Positions 7,912 to 16,246 of a stretch of DNA of 64,000 nt are shown piece after piece. Both the position numbers and the translations under genes were made by a program. The notes beneath the pieces are model-generated. The model had not been told where the DNA came from, did no database searches, and saw only the letters and a program-made list of their open reading frames with translations. The number at the start of each line of letters is the position of its first letter. Position 1 is the stretch's first letter. Origin of the DNA: Mangrovicoccus sp049603835 (GTDB lineage Bacteria; Pseudomonadota; Alphaproteobacteria; Rhodobacterales; Rhodobacteraceae); assembly GCA_049603835.1 (NCBI GenBank), contig JBMYSZ010000006.1, forward strand, positions 95,805 through 159,804. The letters run 5' to 3'.

Positions 7912-8639
7912 TGGAGCGCAAGCCTCGCAAAAATGCCATCGGGCAAATGATCGGCTGGCCGGTGGAGCAAGATTTACCACGTCCGCGCCCGGAACGGGTC
8001 AAATTGAAGGGGCGTTATGCGAAACTTGCGCCTTTGGATCCGGTAAAGCATGGGGATGATCTTTTCGCGGCTTTGTGCAGCGCTGAGGAGGGGGCAGAGG
8101 GGGTGTGGACCTATATGCCGGTTGGTCCGTTTCCCAGCCGTATCGCCTTTGACCATTGGTTGACCCAGGCGGCGCAATCCAAAGATCCGCTATTTTTCGC
8201 AATTCTCGACCGGGATACCGGGCGGGCTTTGGGCTCTGCCAGCTTGCTGCGGATCCATCCGAATATGGGTGCGGTTGAGATCGGCTTTCTGCTTTTTGGC
8301 CCCGAATTGCAACGAAGCGTGATCGCGACAGAGGCGATGGCTTTGTTCATGACTTATGTTTTCGATGAGTTGGGCTATCGCCGCTATGAATGGAAATGCG
8401 ACGCGCTAAATGCCCCATCGCGGCGCGCGGCAGAGCGGCTGGGCTTTGTCCATGAAGGGATATTCCGCCAGGCAGTGGTTTATAAAGGCCGCAATCGCGA
8501 TACGGCCTGGTATTCTATCATCGATACGGATTGGCCCAAGGTGAAGGCGGGGCTAGAGGCTTGGCTTGATCCCGATAACTTCAAGAAGAAGACCGGGCAG
8601 CAGAAGCGGCGGCTTGAAGACTGCCGCAAAAAGCCCTGA
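7911..8639 (+). CDS. GNAT-family N-acetyltransferase (RimJ/RimL type)
   Basis: A 242-residue acetyltransferase. The GNAT core runs from about residue 30 to 190: KLAPLD, the strand with FAILDRDTGRALGSASLL, the segment GAVEIGFLLFGPELQRSVIATEA forming the acetyl-CoA loop region, and DALNAPSRRAAERLGFVHEG. This is the RimJ/RimL-like subgroup that acetylates protein N-termini or small amines. The C-terminus is basic (KKKTGQQKRRLEDCRKKP). The start ATG overlaps the hemF stop by one base. The acceptor substrate is unknown. Confidence 0.88.
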   Translation: MERKPRKNAIGQMIGWPVEQDLPRPRPERVKLKGRYAKLAPLDPVKHGDDLFAALCSAEEGAEGVWTYMPVGPFPSRIAFDHWLTQAAQSKDPLFFAILDRDTGRALGSASLLRIHPNMGAVEIGFLLFGPELQRSVIATEAMALFMTYVFDELGYRRYEWKCDALNAPSRRAAERLGFVHEGIFRQAVVYKGRNRDTAWYSIIDTDWPKVKAGLEAWLDPDNFKKKTGQQKRRLEDCRKKP

Positions 8640-8653
8640 GCCCGGCTTTGCCC

Positions 8654-9061
8654 ATGACCAGCCGTCTATTTGTCTATGGGACTTTGCGCGCCGCCTGTCC
8701 GCGTGGCCCAGTCGCAGCCAAGCTGCATCAAGTAGCGCGGCATTTGGGAGCGGCGCGATATCAGGGGCGGCTTTACCGTGTGGTTTGGTATCCGGGAATT
8801 GTGCCGAGTACGGATCCCCGCGACCAGGTCTTAGGCGATTTGTATGAGCTGCCAGAAGATCCCGCGCTATGGGCCGAGCTTGACGCTTATGAAGGCATCG
8901 CCCCGGGCAAGCCGGAGCCGCAGGAATATAGCCGCGATTTGACACAAGTGCAGCTGGCCGATGGCGGTCATAGCGCGGCGTGGATCTATCGCTATCAATG
9001 GCCCTTGGACGAGGCCTTGCGCATCGACTCAGGCGATTGGTGCGCGGCGATACCTAAGTAA
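8654..9061 (+). CDS. Gamma-glutamylcyclotransferase-like protein (AIG2/GGCT fold)
   Basis: A 135-residue protein with the family opening FVYGTLR (residues 6-12), a substrate-loop region, and the acidic residue expected in catalysis in WAELDAYEGI. GGCT-fold proteins release 5-oxoproline from gamma-glutamyl compounds or act on gamma-glutamylamines; the substrate is not evident. Start ATG 8654. It lies 14 bp after the GNAT gene and is probably the last gene of the hemF unit. Confidence 0.85.
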   Translation: MTSRLFVYGTLRAACPRGPVAAKLHQVARHLGAARYQGRLYRVVWYPGIVPSTDPRDQVLGDLYELPEDPALWAELDAYEGIAPGKPEPQEYSRDLTQVQLADGGHSAAWIYRYQWPLDEALRIDSGDWCAAIPK

Positions 9062-9071
9062 AACACTCCAG

Positions 9072-9088
9072 TTTAGAGCTATTCTAAA
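9072..9088. promoter_or_regulatory. Candidate Irr box (iron control element)
   Basis: TTTAGAGCTATTCTAAA is a 17-bp near-perfect palindrome that resembles the Irr/ICE type of alphaproteobacterial iron-responsive site as I recall it (TTTAGAA-spacer-TTCTAAA). It lies upstream of the hemP-imelysin genes, about 210 bp before the first start codon. The rest of 9089-9296 is A/T-rich leader with no gene seen. Confidence 0.55.
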
Positions 9089-9296
9089 GTAATCACTGCA
9101 TTTTTCGCGGTCAACTTTGCTGCGCCTGCCTAATTCCTGATCAAAATACCCGGAAAAGATGCCTCTCACCGGCCTTTTTTATTTCCGAGTGAATTTATCG
9201 GGTTTCAATTCCCAAATAAATTTGTCAGATAAATCCCATCAGCCACCCCACCTTTTCCGGACCAGGGGAAGCCATAGACCCAAAGGAGGACCGAAG

Positions 9297-9446
9297 ATGA
9301 CGAGTTGGATTCGAAATATTTGGACGCCTTTGCGCAAGGCGCCGGAACAGATCGAAACGGAAGCGTTTTGGACTTTGGCAGAAGCCGGTTTCGCCGCGCC
9401 GATTGCTCTTGAACCCCTGTTAGACCGAATTGAGGCTGTGAAATGA
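9297..9446 (+). CDS. Small protein of unknown function, first gene of the heme/iron operon
   Basis: A 49-residue protein beginning MTSWIRNIWTPLRK, with a strong ribosome site (AAAGGAGG) 6 bp upstream. It has an amphipathic Trp/Arg N-terminus and an acidic, Ala/Leu-rich helix-like second half (ETEAFWTLAEAGFA). Its stop overlaps the hemP start as ATGA. I do not recognise a family. Position between an Irr-type box and hemP suggests a role in heme or iron uptake or its control. Confidence 0.7.
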   Translation: MTSWIRNIWTPLRKAPEQIETEAFWTLAEAGFAAPIALEPLLDRIEAVK

Positions 9447-9622
9447 ATGTGATGGTTAAACCTACTCCGCCGAAACAAGCGATCAATGTTCAGCAAGACA
9501 CGCCACCTATTTACGATGCTCAGGCGATGACCGAAGGCGGCAATACCGCGCTGATCCATCTTAATGGCTGCATCTATACTCTGCGCATCACCCGCGCGGG
9601 CAAGCTGATCCTGACAAAATGA
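9443..9622 (+). CDS. hemP: Hemin uptake protein HemP
   Basis: A 59-residue protein whose C-terminal half, LIHLNGCIYTLRITRAGKLI followed by LTK, fits the HemP family, where the ending YxLRxTRxGKLILTK is nearly invariant. The N-terminal 25 residues are variable and Gln/Pro-rich. HemP is a small heme-responsive protein needed for heme-uptake gene induction in several alphaproteobacteria. It overlaps its neighbours on both sides by 4 nt (ATGA), so translation of the three small genes is probably coupled. Confidence 0.88.
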   Translation: MNVMVKPTPPKQAINVQQDTPPIYDAQAMTEGGNTALIHLNGCIYTLRITRAGKLILTK

Positions 9623-10095
9623 GCCGGCTTGCAGATCCTTCAGGTGCGGCAGCGATAGGCTGGCTTAGTCACTTGCCCGAAGCCGAGGCCGAAACAGTGG
9701 TCTTTTTGCGGCTTTGGTGCGATGGCGAAATCGGCCAAGCAGAGGTGCGTGCCGCGTTTGAGCAGCGATTTGGCGGCAGTTTGGCCAGCCAAATGGCGCA
9801 GGATCTGCATGATTTGGTAAGTTTGCTCACGCGTCATGCGCGCCGGCCCCTATGTCGTCACGAGGTCACCAGCCCTTGTGTTGCCATGGATGAATGCGCT
9901 TTGGCGCGTTTTATCGGCATAGCCGCGCGCGGAGATCACGAAGATGCGTTGATGTTCGCCATGCTACTTGTGCGCCCCGATATCGCGCCCGGATTAACCA
10001 CGCTGGCCCAGCAAGTGGGCGTCGCACTGCATCAGCTTTCACTCTCTCCCCTTTTGGCTCAGGCCGATAGGGGAACTCACCAGCCACTTCACTAA
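9619..10095 (+). CDS. Conserved-looking protein of unknown function in the hemP operon
   Basis: A 158-residue, Leu/Ala-rich, probably all-helical soluble protein with His and Cys residues (RHARRPLCRHEVTSPCVAMDEC near the middle). No signal peptide or membrane helix. The first half (ETVVFLRLWCDGEIGQAEVR) looks like a helical bundle. The ATG overlaps the hemP stop by 4 nt and the imelysin gene follows after 14 bp, so it is an operon member. Family not recognised; a role linked to heme or iron is inferred only from position. Confidence 0.72.
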   Translation: MSRLADPSGAAAIGWLSHLPEAEAETVVFLRLWCDGEIGQAEVRAAFEQRFGGSLASQMAQDLHDLVSLLTRHARRPLCRHEVTSPCVAMDECALARFIGIAARGDHEDALMFAMLLVRPDIAPGLTTLAQQVGVALHQLSLSPLLAQADRGTHQPLH

Positions 10096-10109
10096 ATAAG
10101 GTTGTTCCT

Positions 10110-11372
10110 ATGCACCGTCGTGTTCTCACCTCCACAGCCATGCTGCTCGCCTTCGCCAGCCCGCTTTACGCGGTGGAAAAGGCCGATGTTCTGACCACAT
10201 CTGCCAATATCGCTGAGGCGACTTATGGCGATAGCCTCACCACAGCCAAAGCGCTGCATGACGCCCTGGTGACCCTGACCGAAACCCCGTCTGCCGAAGC
10301 ACTGCAAGCGGCGAAAGAGGCGTGGCTCTCGGCACGTGTGCCGTATCAGCAGTCCGAGGCATACCGGTTTGGCAATGCGATTGTCGATGACTGGGAAGGC
10401 AAAGTGAATGCTTGGCCGCTGGATGAAGGTCTGATCGATTATGTGGATGCGTCTTATGGCGGCCCGACCGATGAAAACCCAGCTGCCGCGCTGAATGTGG
10501 TCGCCTCACCGTCTTTCTCGCTGGGCGGGGAAGAGATTGACGCCGCTGAAATCACCCCAGCACTGCTCGAAGGCACGCTGCATGAGGCGGATGAAGTCGA
10601 GGCCAATGTGGCCACCGGCTATCACGCAATCGAATTTCTGCTCTGGGGCCAGGATCTGAACGGCACCGAAGCAGGCGCAGGCGCGCGTCCTTGGACCGAT
10701 TACGCAGCGGGCGATGAGTGCACCGGCGGCAATTGCGATCGCCGCGCGGCCTATCTGCTGGCGGCCTCCGAGCTGATGATTTCCGATCTGGAATGGATCA
10801 CCGCGCAATGGGCCGATGGCGGCGAAGCGCGCGAAGGCCTGTTGTCGGATGCAGATGCAGGCATCACCGCGATGCTGACCGGCATGGGCTCGCTGTCTTA
10901 TGGCGAATTGGCGGGCGAGCGGATGCGCCTTGGCGTGATGCTGAATGATCCAGAGGAAGAGCATGATTGCTTCTCCGACAATACCCATAACAGCCATTTC
11001 TATGACGCAGTTGGCATCCGTAATGTCTATCTGGGCCGCTATATCGGTGTTGATGGCACTGTCGTTTCGGGCGCATCGCTGTCTGATATGGTTGCTGCAG
11101 TAGACGCGGATCTGGACGCTGAAATGAAGGCAAAGCTGGCCGCGACCATCATTGCTATGGGCGAAATGAAGTCGGCAGCCGAAGCGGGTCTGTCTTATGA
11201 CATGATGCTGGAATACGGCAATGAAGCTGGCGAGGCCCTGATCATGGGCGCAGTGAATGCCCTGGTGGATCAGTCCCGCTCGATCGAGCGCGTGGTGGCC
11301 ACCATTGGATCTGGCGCGATCGAATTCGAAGGCTCTGACAGCTTGGACAATCCCGAAGCGGTTTTCCAATAA
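10110..11372 (+). CDS. Imelysin-family (IrpA-like) iron-related periplasmic or outer-membrane protein
   Basis: A 420-residue exported protein: the signal peptide is residues 1-20 (STAMLLAFASPLYAV), followed by two helical-bundle halves. The family signature GxHxxE is present in VATGYHAIEFLLWGQ, and DDWEGKVNAWPLDEGLIDYV and CFSDNTHNSHFYDAVGIRNV are typical blocks. Imelysin proteins (the peptidase M75 label is historical) are iron-regulated and linked to iron uptake. Position behind hemP and an Irr-type box fits. The usual neighbours, a di-heme oxidoreductase and a DUF1513 protein, are absent here. The gene ends just before a repeat-split terminator. Confidence 0.92.
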   Translation: MHRRVLTSTAMLLAFASPLYAVEKADVLTTSANIAEATYGDSLTTAKALHDALVTLTETPSAEALQAAKEAWLSARVPYQQSEAYRFGNAIVDDWEGKVNAWPLDEGLIDYVDASYGGPTDENPAAALNVVASPSFSLGGEEIDAAEITPALLEGTLHEADEVEANVATGYHAIEFLLWGQDLNGTEAGAGARPWTDYAAGDECTGGNCDRRAAYLLAASELMISDLEWITAQWADGGEAREGLLSDADAGITAMLTGMGSLSYGELAGERMRLGVMLNDPEEEHDCFSDNTHNSHFYDAVGIRNVYLGRYIGVDGTVVSGASLSDMVAAVDADLDAEMKAKLAATIIAMGEMKSAAEAGLSYDMMLEYGNEAGEALIMGAVNALVDQSRSIERVVATIGSGAIEFEGSDSLDNPEAVFQ

Positions 11373-11376
11373 ACAA

Positions 11377-11513
11377 AAAGGCGTGGGCCCGAAAGCATTT
11401 CGCGTTAAACTTGAGCAATCATTCGTCGCCTGAGATCAGAGATTTCAATGCGAAAGGTAATACCTGGTCTATCAGGTTAAACGCGAAACGCTATTAATGG
11501 GGCCCACGCCTTT
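11377..11513 (+). terminator. Stem-loop terminator whose loop holds an inserted repeat
   Basis: The left arm AAAGGCGTGGGCCC (11377-11390) and right arm GGGCCCACGCCTTT (11500-11513) are exact reverse complements of 14 bases, separated by 109 bp that are almost entirely a palindromic miniature repeat. Without the insert this would be a compact hairpin ending in a short T run right after the imelysin stop codon. Confidence 0.7.
11394..11492. repeat. Miniature repeat, copy D, inserted in a terminator
   Basis: The ends AGCATTTCGCGTTAAAC and GTTAAACGCGAAACGCT are near-perfect inverted repeats. The 99-bp length, the AGCGTTTCGCG-type ends and internal blocks in reverse complement (ATTACCTTTCGCATTGAAA; CAGGCGACGAATGATTG) align loosely with the repeats at 1467 and 63334. 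An inner hairpin ACCTGGTCTATCAGGT lies near the right end. Confidence 0.7.
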
Positions 11514-11544
11514 CGAGTGTTCGGCGGGCTTCATGGGCTAAGGA

Positions 11545-12282
11545 TCAGCGCCCGCCTGCTACATCGAGTGTCGTGCCAGTAATATAGTCTGCTTTGCCGC
11601 TCATCAGGAAAACGGCGGCATTGGCGACCTCTTCTGCTGTGCCCGCCCGACCCATGGGGGTTGCCGCGCCCAGATTGGCGGCGCGCTCCGGGCCGCCGAC
11701 GCGTATGTGCAGTTCGGTATCGATAAAGCCGGGACGCAGTGACACCACCCGCACACCCTCTTGCGCCAGTTCTAAGGCAAAGCCTGCCGCGAATGTATCC
11801 AGCGCGGCTTTTGTGGCGGCGTAATCCACATACATGCCCGCCGAATAAGTGCGCGCGGCCACTGAACTCATGATCACGATCGCCCCGCCCGGTCCGCCAT
11901 TTTTGGTAGAAAGCCGTTTTGCGGCTTGCTGCGCCACAAGGATCGAGGCGATCACATTAAGATCGAAGATCCGGCGCAGGCGAGCATAATCATAATCTTC
12001 GACCCGTGCGAGAGGGGCCACATCGCCCGCATTACTGATAAGCCCGGTCAAAGGGCCGGTGGCGTCGAGCTGAGCGAAAAGTTCTGGCACAGCGGTCTCG
12101 GCCTGGGTCAGATCCGCTTGGAACAGATGCGCTTTTTGGCCCATAGCGCGGATCTCCTCGGCCACGCTTTCCGCCCCGGCGCGGTTAGCGTGATAGGTCA
12201 GGGCCAGATCATGGCCATCGCGCGCCAAAGCCCGGGCGCAGGCCGCGCCGATCCCGCCGCCTGCACCAGTGACTAAGATCAT
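11545..12282 (-). CDS. SDR-family oxidoreductase
   Basis: A classical short-chain dehydrogenase/reductase of 245 residues. TGAGGGIG cofactor motif near residue 5, NAG in LISNAGDVAP, the Ser of IVIMSSVAA, and a complete YxxxK (YAATK). The C-terminal DYITGTTLDVAGG is usual. The cofactor is probably NAD(P)H; the substrate is unknown (3-oxoacyl-ACP reductase-like or sugar dehydrogenase-like members share these motifs). Its ATG overlaps the pepN stop by 4 nt (ATGA), so the two genes are translationally coupled. Confidence 0.9.
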   Translation of the reverse strand: MILVTGAGGGIGAACARALARDGHDLALTYHANRAGAESVAEEIRAMGQKAHLFQADLTQAETAVPELFAQLDATGPLTGLISNAGDVAPLARVEDYDYARLRRIFDLNVIASILVAQQAAKRLSTKNGGPGGAIVIMSSVAARTYSAGMYVDYAATKAALDTFAAGFALELAQEGVRVVSLRPGFIDTELHIRVGGPERAANLGAATPMGRAGTAEEVANAAVFLMSGKADYITGTTLDVAGGR

Positions 12283-14843
12283 GCCGCATCCCCAAGCAGG
12301 CGGGTGACCATTTCGGTTGTGTCGCGCGATAGGTTTTCGGTGGCTTTGATCCGCCGCAGGGCCGCGATCATCAGCGCTTGGCGATCCGCATCATAGCGCC
12401 GCCAGGTCTCAAAGACAGTGGAGATCCGCGCCGTGGTTTGCGGGTTTTTGGCATCCAATGTGATCAACCAATCCGCGACGAACTCATAGCCCGCGCCGGA
12501 GGCCTCGTGGAAACCTGCCGGATTCATCGCCAATGCGCCCACCACCGCGCGGAACCGGTTCGGGGTTTTCCAGGTGAAATCGGGATGCGCGGCCAGGCGC
12601 TGCGCGGTGGCCACGGCATGGGCGGGTTTGGCGCTGCTCACTTGCAGGGCAAACCATTTATCCAGCACCAGACGGTCGGCTTTCCAGTCGTCATAGAAGC
12701 TTGCCAGTTCCGCTTCGCCCTGTTCGATCAGCAGCAGAGCGGCGAGGGCGCCAAGCTTCAGCGTCATATTATCGGCCGCTTGCCATTGAGCTTTGGCGCG
12801 TGCCCCGCCATCGCGCCGGGTCAAAAGCCCCAAAGCCGCGCCGGTGAGCGCGCGCTTGCCTGCCGCCTCTGCCGATGGATCATAAGCGCCGGGGACTTGA
12901 TGCCGGTCATAGAGCGCGGCCATGAGGGGCTCAAACTGTTCGGCCATCACTTCGCGGGTGCTATGCAGCGCCTCATAAATCGCCAGCGGATCCGGGGTCA
13001 CTCCGCTGTCAAAAAGGCTCTGCGCTAGGTCATCTTGGCTAGGCAGACCGAGGCAGAGGGCGCGGAAAGCGGGGTCTAGGCTTTCATCCTCTAGCAGCCT
13101 GGCCAGCCCCTCAAGATAAGCCGCATCAGGCTCGGAGCCTTCGGTAATGGTTCCGATCAGGCTGTCTTTGGCCAGGCTCCGGCCTGCCTCCCAGCGGTTA
13201 AACGGATCGGTATCATGGGCCAGCAAAAGCGCGCGCTCGTCATGGCTGGCGCTACGGGCCAGGATGACCGGAGCGGAAAAACCGCGCAAGAGCGATGGGA
13301 TCGGTCGTTCGGCCAGGCCCTCAAAGGCAAAGCTCTGCTCGGCTTCGGTCAGCTCTAAGATCTGGGTTGGTGCAATCTCGCTGCCAGAGGGCGAGAGCAG
13401 GCCGGTTGCAATCGGGATTACCACTGGCTCTTTGGTCTCTTGGCCCGGGGTTGGCGGGGTTTCTTGCCGGAAGGTGAGGGTATATGTGCCATCCTCCCAG
13501 GTCTCATTCACGCTCAGGCGCGGCGTGCCCGCCTGGGAATACCAGCGCTTGAATTGGGTCAGATCGCGGCCGGTGCTGTCCTCAAACACTGCCAGCCAAT
13601 CTTCGATCGTGCAGGCCTGGCCATCATGCCGCTCGAAATAAAGATCAAGCGCTTTGGAATAGGCGGCGTCGCCCACCAGGGTTTGCAGCATCCCGATCAG
13701 CTCGGCGCCTTTTTCATAGACCGTGGCTGTGTAGAAGTTATTGATCTCTACAAAGCTTTCGGGTCGCACCGGATGGGCCAGCGGGCCGTTATCCTCACGG
13801 AATTGCCGAGCGCGCAGCATCAGCACATCATCAATGCGTTTGACCGGTTCAGAGCGCTCATCTTTGGAAAATTGCTGATCGCGGAAAACCGTCAGCCCCT
13901 CTTTCAGGCACAGCTGAAACCAATCCTGGCAGGTGATCCGATTGCCGGTCCAATTATGGAAATATTCATGAGCGATGATCGACTCGATGCGTTCGAAATT
14001 GGCGTCAGTCGCAGTTTCGGGGCTGGCGAGCACGGCGGAGGAGTTGAAGATATTCAGCCCCTTATTCTCCATCGCGCCCATATTGAAATCATCCACAGCG
14101 ACGATATTGAACACATCAAGATCATATTCCCGGCCATAGACGCGCTCATCCCAGGCCATGGACCGCTTTAGCGCATCCATTGCGAAGAGGCATTTTTCTA
14201 GATCGCCATCGCGCACATAGATCGCCAGATCGACCTTGCGTCCGCTCATCGTGGTAAAGCTATCGCGATGGGCCACAAGATCACCGGCCACCAGGGCGAA
14301 AAGATAGGCAGGCTTGCGCCAGGGATCGGTCCATTCGGTGAAACCCTCGCCTGCGCCCGACGGATTGCCATTGGAAAGCTTCACCGGCTCACCGCCCTCG
14401 ACGCGCACGGTGAAGGGCGCCATCACATCGGGGCGGTCGGGGTAATAGGTGATCTTGCGAAAACCCTCTGCCTCGCATTGGGTGCAATACATGCCGTTCG
14501 ACATGTAAAGCCCTTCAAGCGCGGTATTGGCCTCGGGATTGATCTCGACCTCTGCTTCCCAAATGAAGGGCGCATCGGGAACCGCACAGCTCAGCCCTTC
14601 GGCATCGATTTCCGGCGAAACCTCGGCCCCGTCGATTTTGGCGCTGATCAGCTCCAGCTTTTCGCCATGCAAGCGGAAGGGGCCGGGGGCCTCTGGATTG
14701 GGGCGAAAGGCAATCCGGCTGATCACACGGGTGGCGGTGGGATGCAGGCGGAAGGTCAGATGCACATTGTCCACCAAATAGCCGAAGGGCCGGTAATCCT
14801 TCAGATAGACGGTTTGCGGGGGTGTCGGGCTGGCATCGCGCAT
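12279..14843 (-). CDS. pepN: Aminopeptidase N (M1 metallopeptidase)
   Basis: Zinc aminopeptidase of 854 residues that removes N-terminal residues from peptides in the cytoplasm. The exopeptidase motif GAMENKGLNIFN and the zinc site HExxHx18E (HEYFHNWTGNRITC, then LKEGLTVFRD) are complete. Further blocks such as the C-terminal ARISTVFETWRRYD region match the E. coli PepN subgroup. The chosen start, ATG at 14843, has AAGGAG 6 bp upstream. The frame remains open about 550 bp further, but that part has a different composition and lacks family similarity. The SDR gene follows with a 4-nt overlap. Confidence 0.95.
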   Translation of the reverse strand: MRDASPTPPQTVYLKDYRPFGYLVDNVHLTFRLHPTATRVISRIAFRPNPEAPGPFRLHGEKLELISAKIDGAEVSPEIDAEGLSCAVPDAPFIWEAEVEINPEANTALEGLYMSNGMYCTQCEAEGFRKITYYPDRPDVMAPFTVRVEGGEPVKLSNGNPSGAGEGFTEWTDPWRKPAYLFALVAGDLVAHRDSFTTMSGRKVDLAIYVRDGDLEKCLFAMDALKRSMAWDERVYGREYDLDVFNIVAVDDFNMGAMENKGLNIFNSSAVLASPETATDANFERIESIIAHEYFHNWTGNRITCQDWFQLCLKEGLTVFRDQQFSKDERSEPVKRIDDVLMLRARQFREDNGPLAHPVRPESFVEINNFYTATVYEKGAELIGMLQTLVGDAAYSKALDLYFERHDGQACTIEDWLAVFEDSTGRDLTQFKRWYSQAGTPRLSVNETWEDGTYTLTFRQETPPTPGQETKEPVVIPIATGLLSPSGSEIAPTQILELTEAEQSFAFEGLAERPIPSLLRGFSAPVILARSASHDERALLLAHDTDPFNRWEAGRSLAKDSLIGTITEGSEPDAAYLEGLARLLEDESLDPAFRALCLGLPSQDDLAQSLFDSGVTPDPLAIYEALHSTREVMAEQFEPLMAALYDRHQVPGAYDPSAEAAGKRALTGAALGLLTRRDGGARAKAQWQAADNMTLKLGALAALLLIEQGEAELASFYDDWKADRLVLDKWFALQVSSAKPAHAVATAQRLAAHPDFTWKTPNRFRAVVGALAMNPAGFHEASGAGYEFVADWLITLDAKNPQTTARISTVFETWRRYDADRQALMIAALRRIKATENLSRDTTEMVTRLLGDAA

Positions 14844-15030
14844 CTTGGGCTCCTTCATGGGCGTTGTTTTGAACTTAGGCGCTTTGCAGCGGGCCACAAG
14901 GTGATTTGCACCGCTGTTTCTGCTGTGCAGCTCTTGGCAGGCAGTGCGCCTGTCCTTTTGGCGCTGCTGAGCCTGGTTGGGCATGGCTCGCCCGGGCAAA
15001 CCCAATTGCCGTAGAAAAAACGCCACCGCC

Positions 15031-15058
15031 CTGACAGATACTGACAGAATGCTGTCAG
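15031..15058. promoter_or_regulatory. Candidate operator: repeated CTGACAG with palindrome
   Basis: CTGACAG occurs at 15031 and 15041 (10-bp period), and the second copy forms the perfect palindrome CTGACAGAATGCTGTCAG with an inverted copy at 15052-15058. It lies 45 bp before the VOC gene, in the pepN-VOC divergent region. The WYL-domain regulator encoded by the second gene of this unit is the obvious candidate binder. Confidence 0.55.
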
Positions 15059-15103
15059 GAGCCTTGTGCGAAACACTCATCATCATGTTAACAAGGAAGG
15101 AAC

Positions 15104-15490
15104 ATGACGATGACTTACATGCCGCAAAATTTCGTTGTCTGGGCGGAAATCCGGGTGCGCGATCTCGACCATTCCATCGCCTTTTATGAGGCGGTGACCA
15201 AGGGTCGGCTTCGCAAGGAAACCATGGGCCCGCAGGAAATTGCCATTTTCGAAACGCCCATGGATGGCCCACATGTCTCCGCCAATTTGGTGGTTGGCGA
15301 ACCCGCAGCGGAAGGGGCGGGCAATATCGTGCATTTCGGTGGCCAGGGCACAGCCGAAGAGATGCGCGCAAGGGTGCTCGAGGCCGGTGGGACAATCGCT
15401 CAAGATATCTTTGAAATCCCGCCGGGCCGGGTTTTCCTGGCCCATGACCCTGACGGCAATACTGTCGGCTTTTTCGAGCCCAAAGCCTAA
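15104..15490 (+). CDS. VOC-family protein (glyoxalase/bleomycin-resistance fold)
   Basis: A 128-residue single-module vicinal-oxygen-chelate protein. The first half contains VVWAEIRVRDLDHSIAFYEA, the typical beta-alpha start with a metal-position residue region; the second half contains NIVHFGGQGTAEE, PPGRVFLAHDPDGNTVGFFE, with the HDPDGN turn and terminal Glu typical of the family. The function in this subgroup is unknown. The start has AAGGAAGGA before it. Its stop overlaps the next ATG (TAATG), making a two-gene unit with its probable regulator. Confidence 0.88.
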   Translation: MTMTYMPQNFVVWAEIRVRDLDHSIAFYEAVTKGRLRKETMGPQEIAIFETPMDGPHVSANLVVGEPAAEGAGNIVHFGGQGTAEEMRARVLEAGGTIAQDIFEIPPGRVFLAHDPDGNTVGFFEPKA

Positions 15491-16185
15491 TGCGCCGCGC
15501 CGATCGCCTGTTTCAGATTGTCCAGCTTCTGCGCGGCGGTCGGCACACCACGGCGGGTAAGCTTGCCGAAGCGCTGGAAGTGTCCGAGCGCACGATCTAT
15601 CGCGATATCGCTGATCTTCAGGGCTCGGGCGTGCCGATTGAGGGGGAGGCAGGCTTTGGCTATTTGATGGCCGAGGGCTTTACCCTGCCGCCCTTGATGT
15701 TCACCGAAGATGAGATCGTGGCGCTTGTGGTGGGCGCGCGGCTGGTGCGGGCCTGGGGCGGCGCGGCCATGGCGCGCGGCGCCGAAGAAGCGCTGATCAA
15801 GATCGCCTCAGTTTTGCCCGAAGGTCCCAAAGCGCGGGCCGAGGCGGTCAAAGTCCATGCAATGGCTCATGAAATGACGCCAGATATTGCCGCCCGCCTG
15901 GATGCAATTGAGGCGGCAATCGACGGCAAGCGCCGCTTGGATCTGCGCTATCGCGACGGCGAAGGGCAAGACAGTAGCCGTGTGGTGCGGCCCTTGGGGC
16001 TGTTCTTTTGGGGCAAGATTTGGATGCTGGTAGCCTGGTGCGAGTTGCGTGACGATTTCCGCGCCTTCCGGCTGGATCGGATTTCGGGGATGCAAAGCCT
16101 CGATGGGTTTAAACCAGAGCGGGCGAAATCCCTAGAGACCTTCCTCGCTCAAGTTTCCGCCACACGCGGCGAATCCCACCATTAG
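15490..16185 (+). CDS. HTH-type transcriptional regulator with WYL domain (YafY-like)
   Basis: A 231-residue DNA-binding regulator. The N-terminal winged helix-turn-helix covers about residues 1-60 (RLFQIVQLLRGGRHTTAGKL, VSERTIYRDIADLQ), followed by a linker and a WYL ligand-sensing domain (about 135-205, DLRYRDGEG, RVVRPLGLFFWGKIWMLVAW, DDFRAFRLDRI). Pairing with a VOC gene in one operon is common for this family. It probably controls its own operon through the CTGACAG/CTGTCAG site upstream. The signal sensed is unknown. Confidence 0.9.
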   Translation: MRRADRLFQIVQLLRGGRHTTAGKLAEALEVSERTIYRDIADLQGSGVPIEGEAGFGYLMAEGFTLPPLMFTEDEIVALVVGARLVRAWGGAAMARGAEEALIKIASVLPEGPKARAEAVKVHAMAHEMTPDIAARLDAIEAAIDGKRRLDLRYRDGEGQDSSRVVRPLGLFFWGKIWMLVAWCELRDDFRAFRLDRISGMQSLDGFKPERAKSLETFLAQVSATRGESHH

Positions 16186-16246
16186 CCGCCGCTCTTTCCC
16201 AAACTCTAGGCCGTGCTAGATTGCGGCCTGCAAAGGAGGGCAAACC

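Noticed and set aside
14844..15395. N-terminal extension of pepN
   Set aside because: The frame stays open, but the extension has no aminopeptidase similarity, covers the VOC promoter and operator, and the ATG at 14843 has a strong ribosome site.
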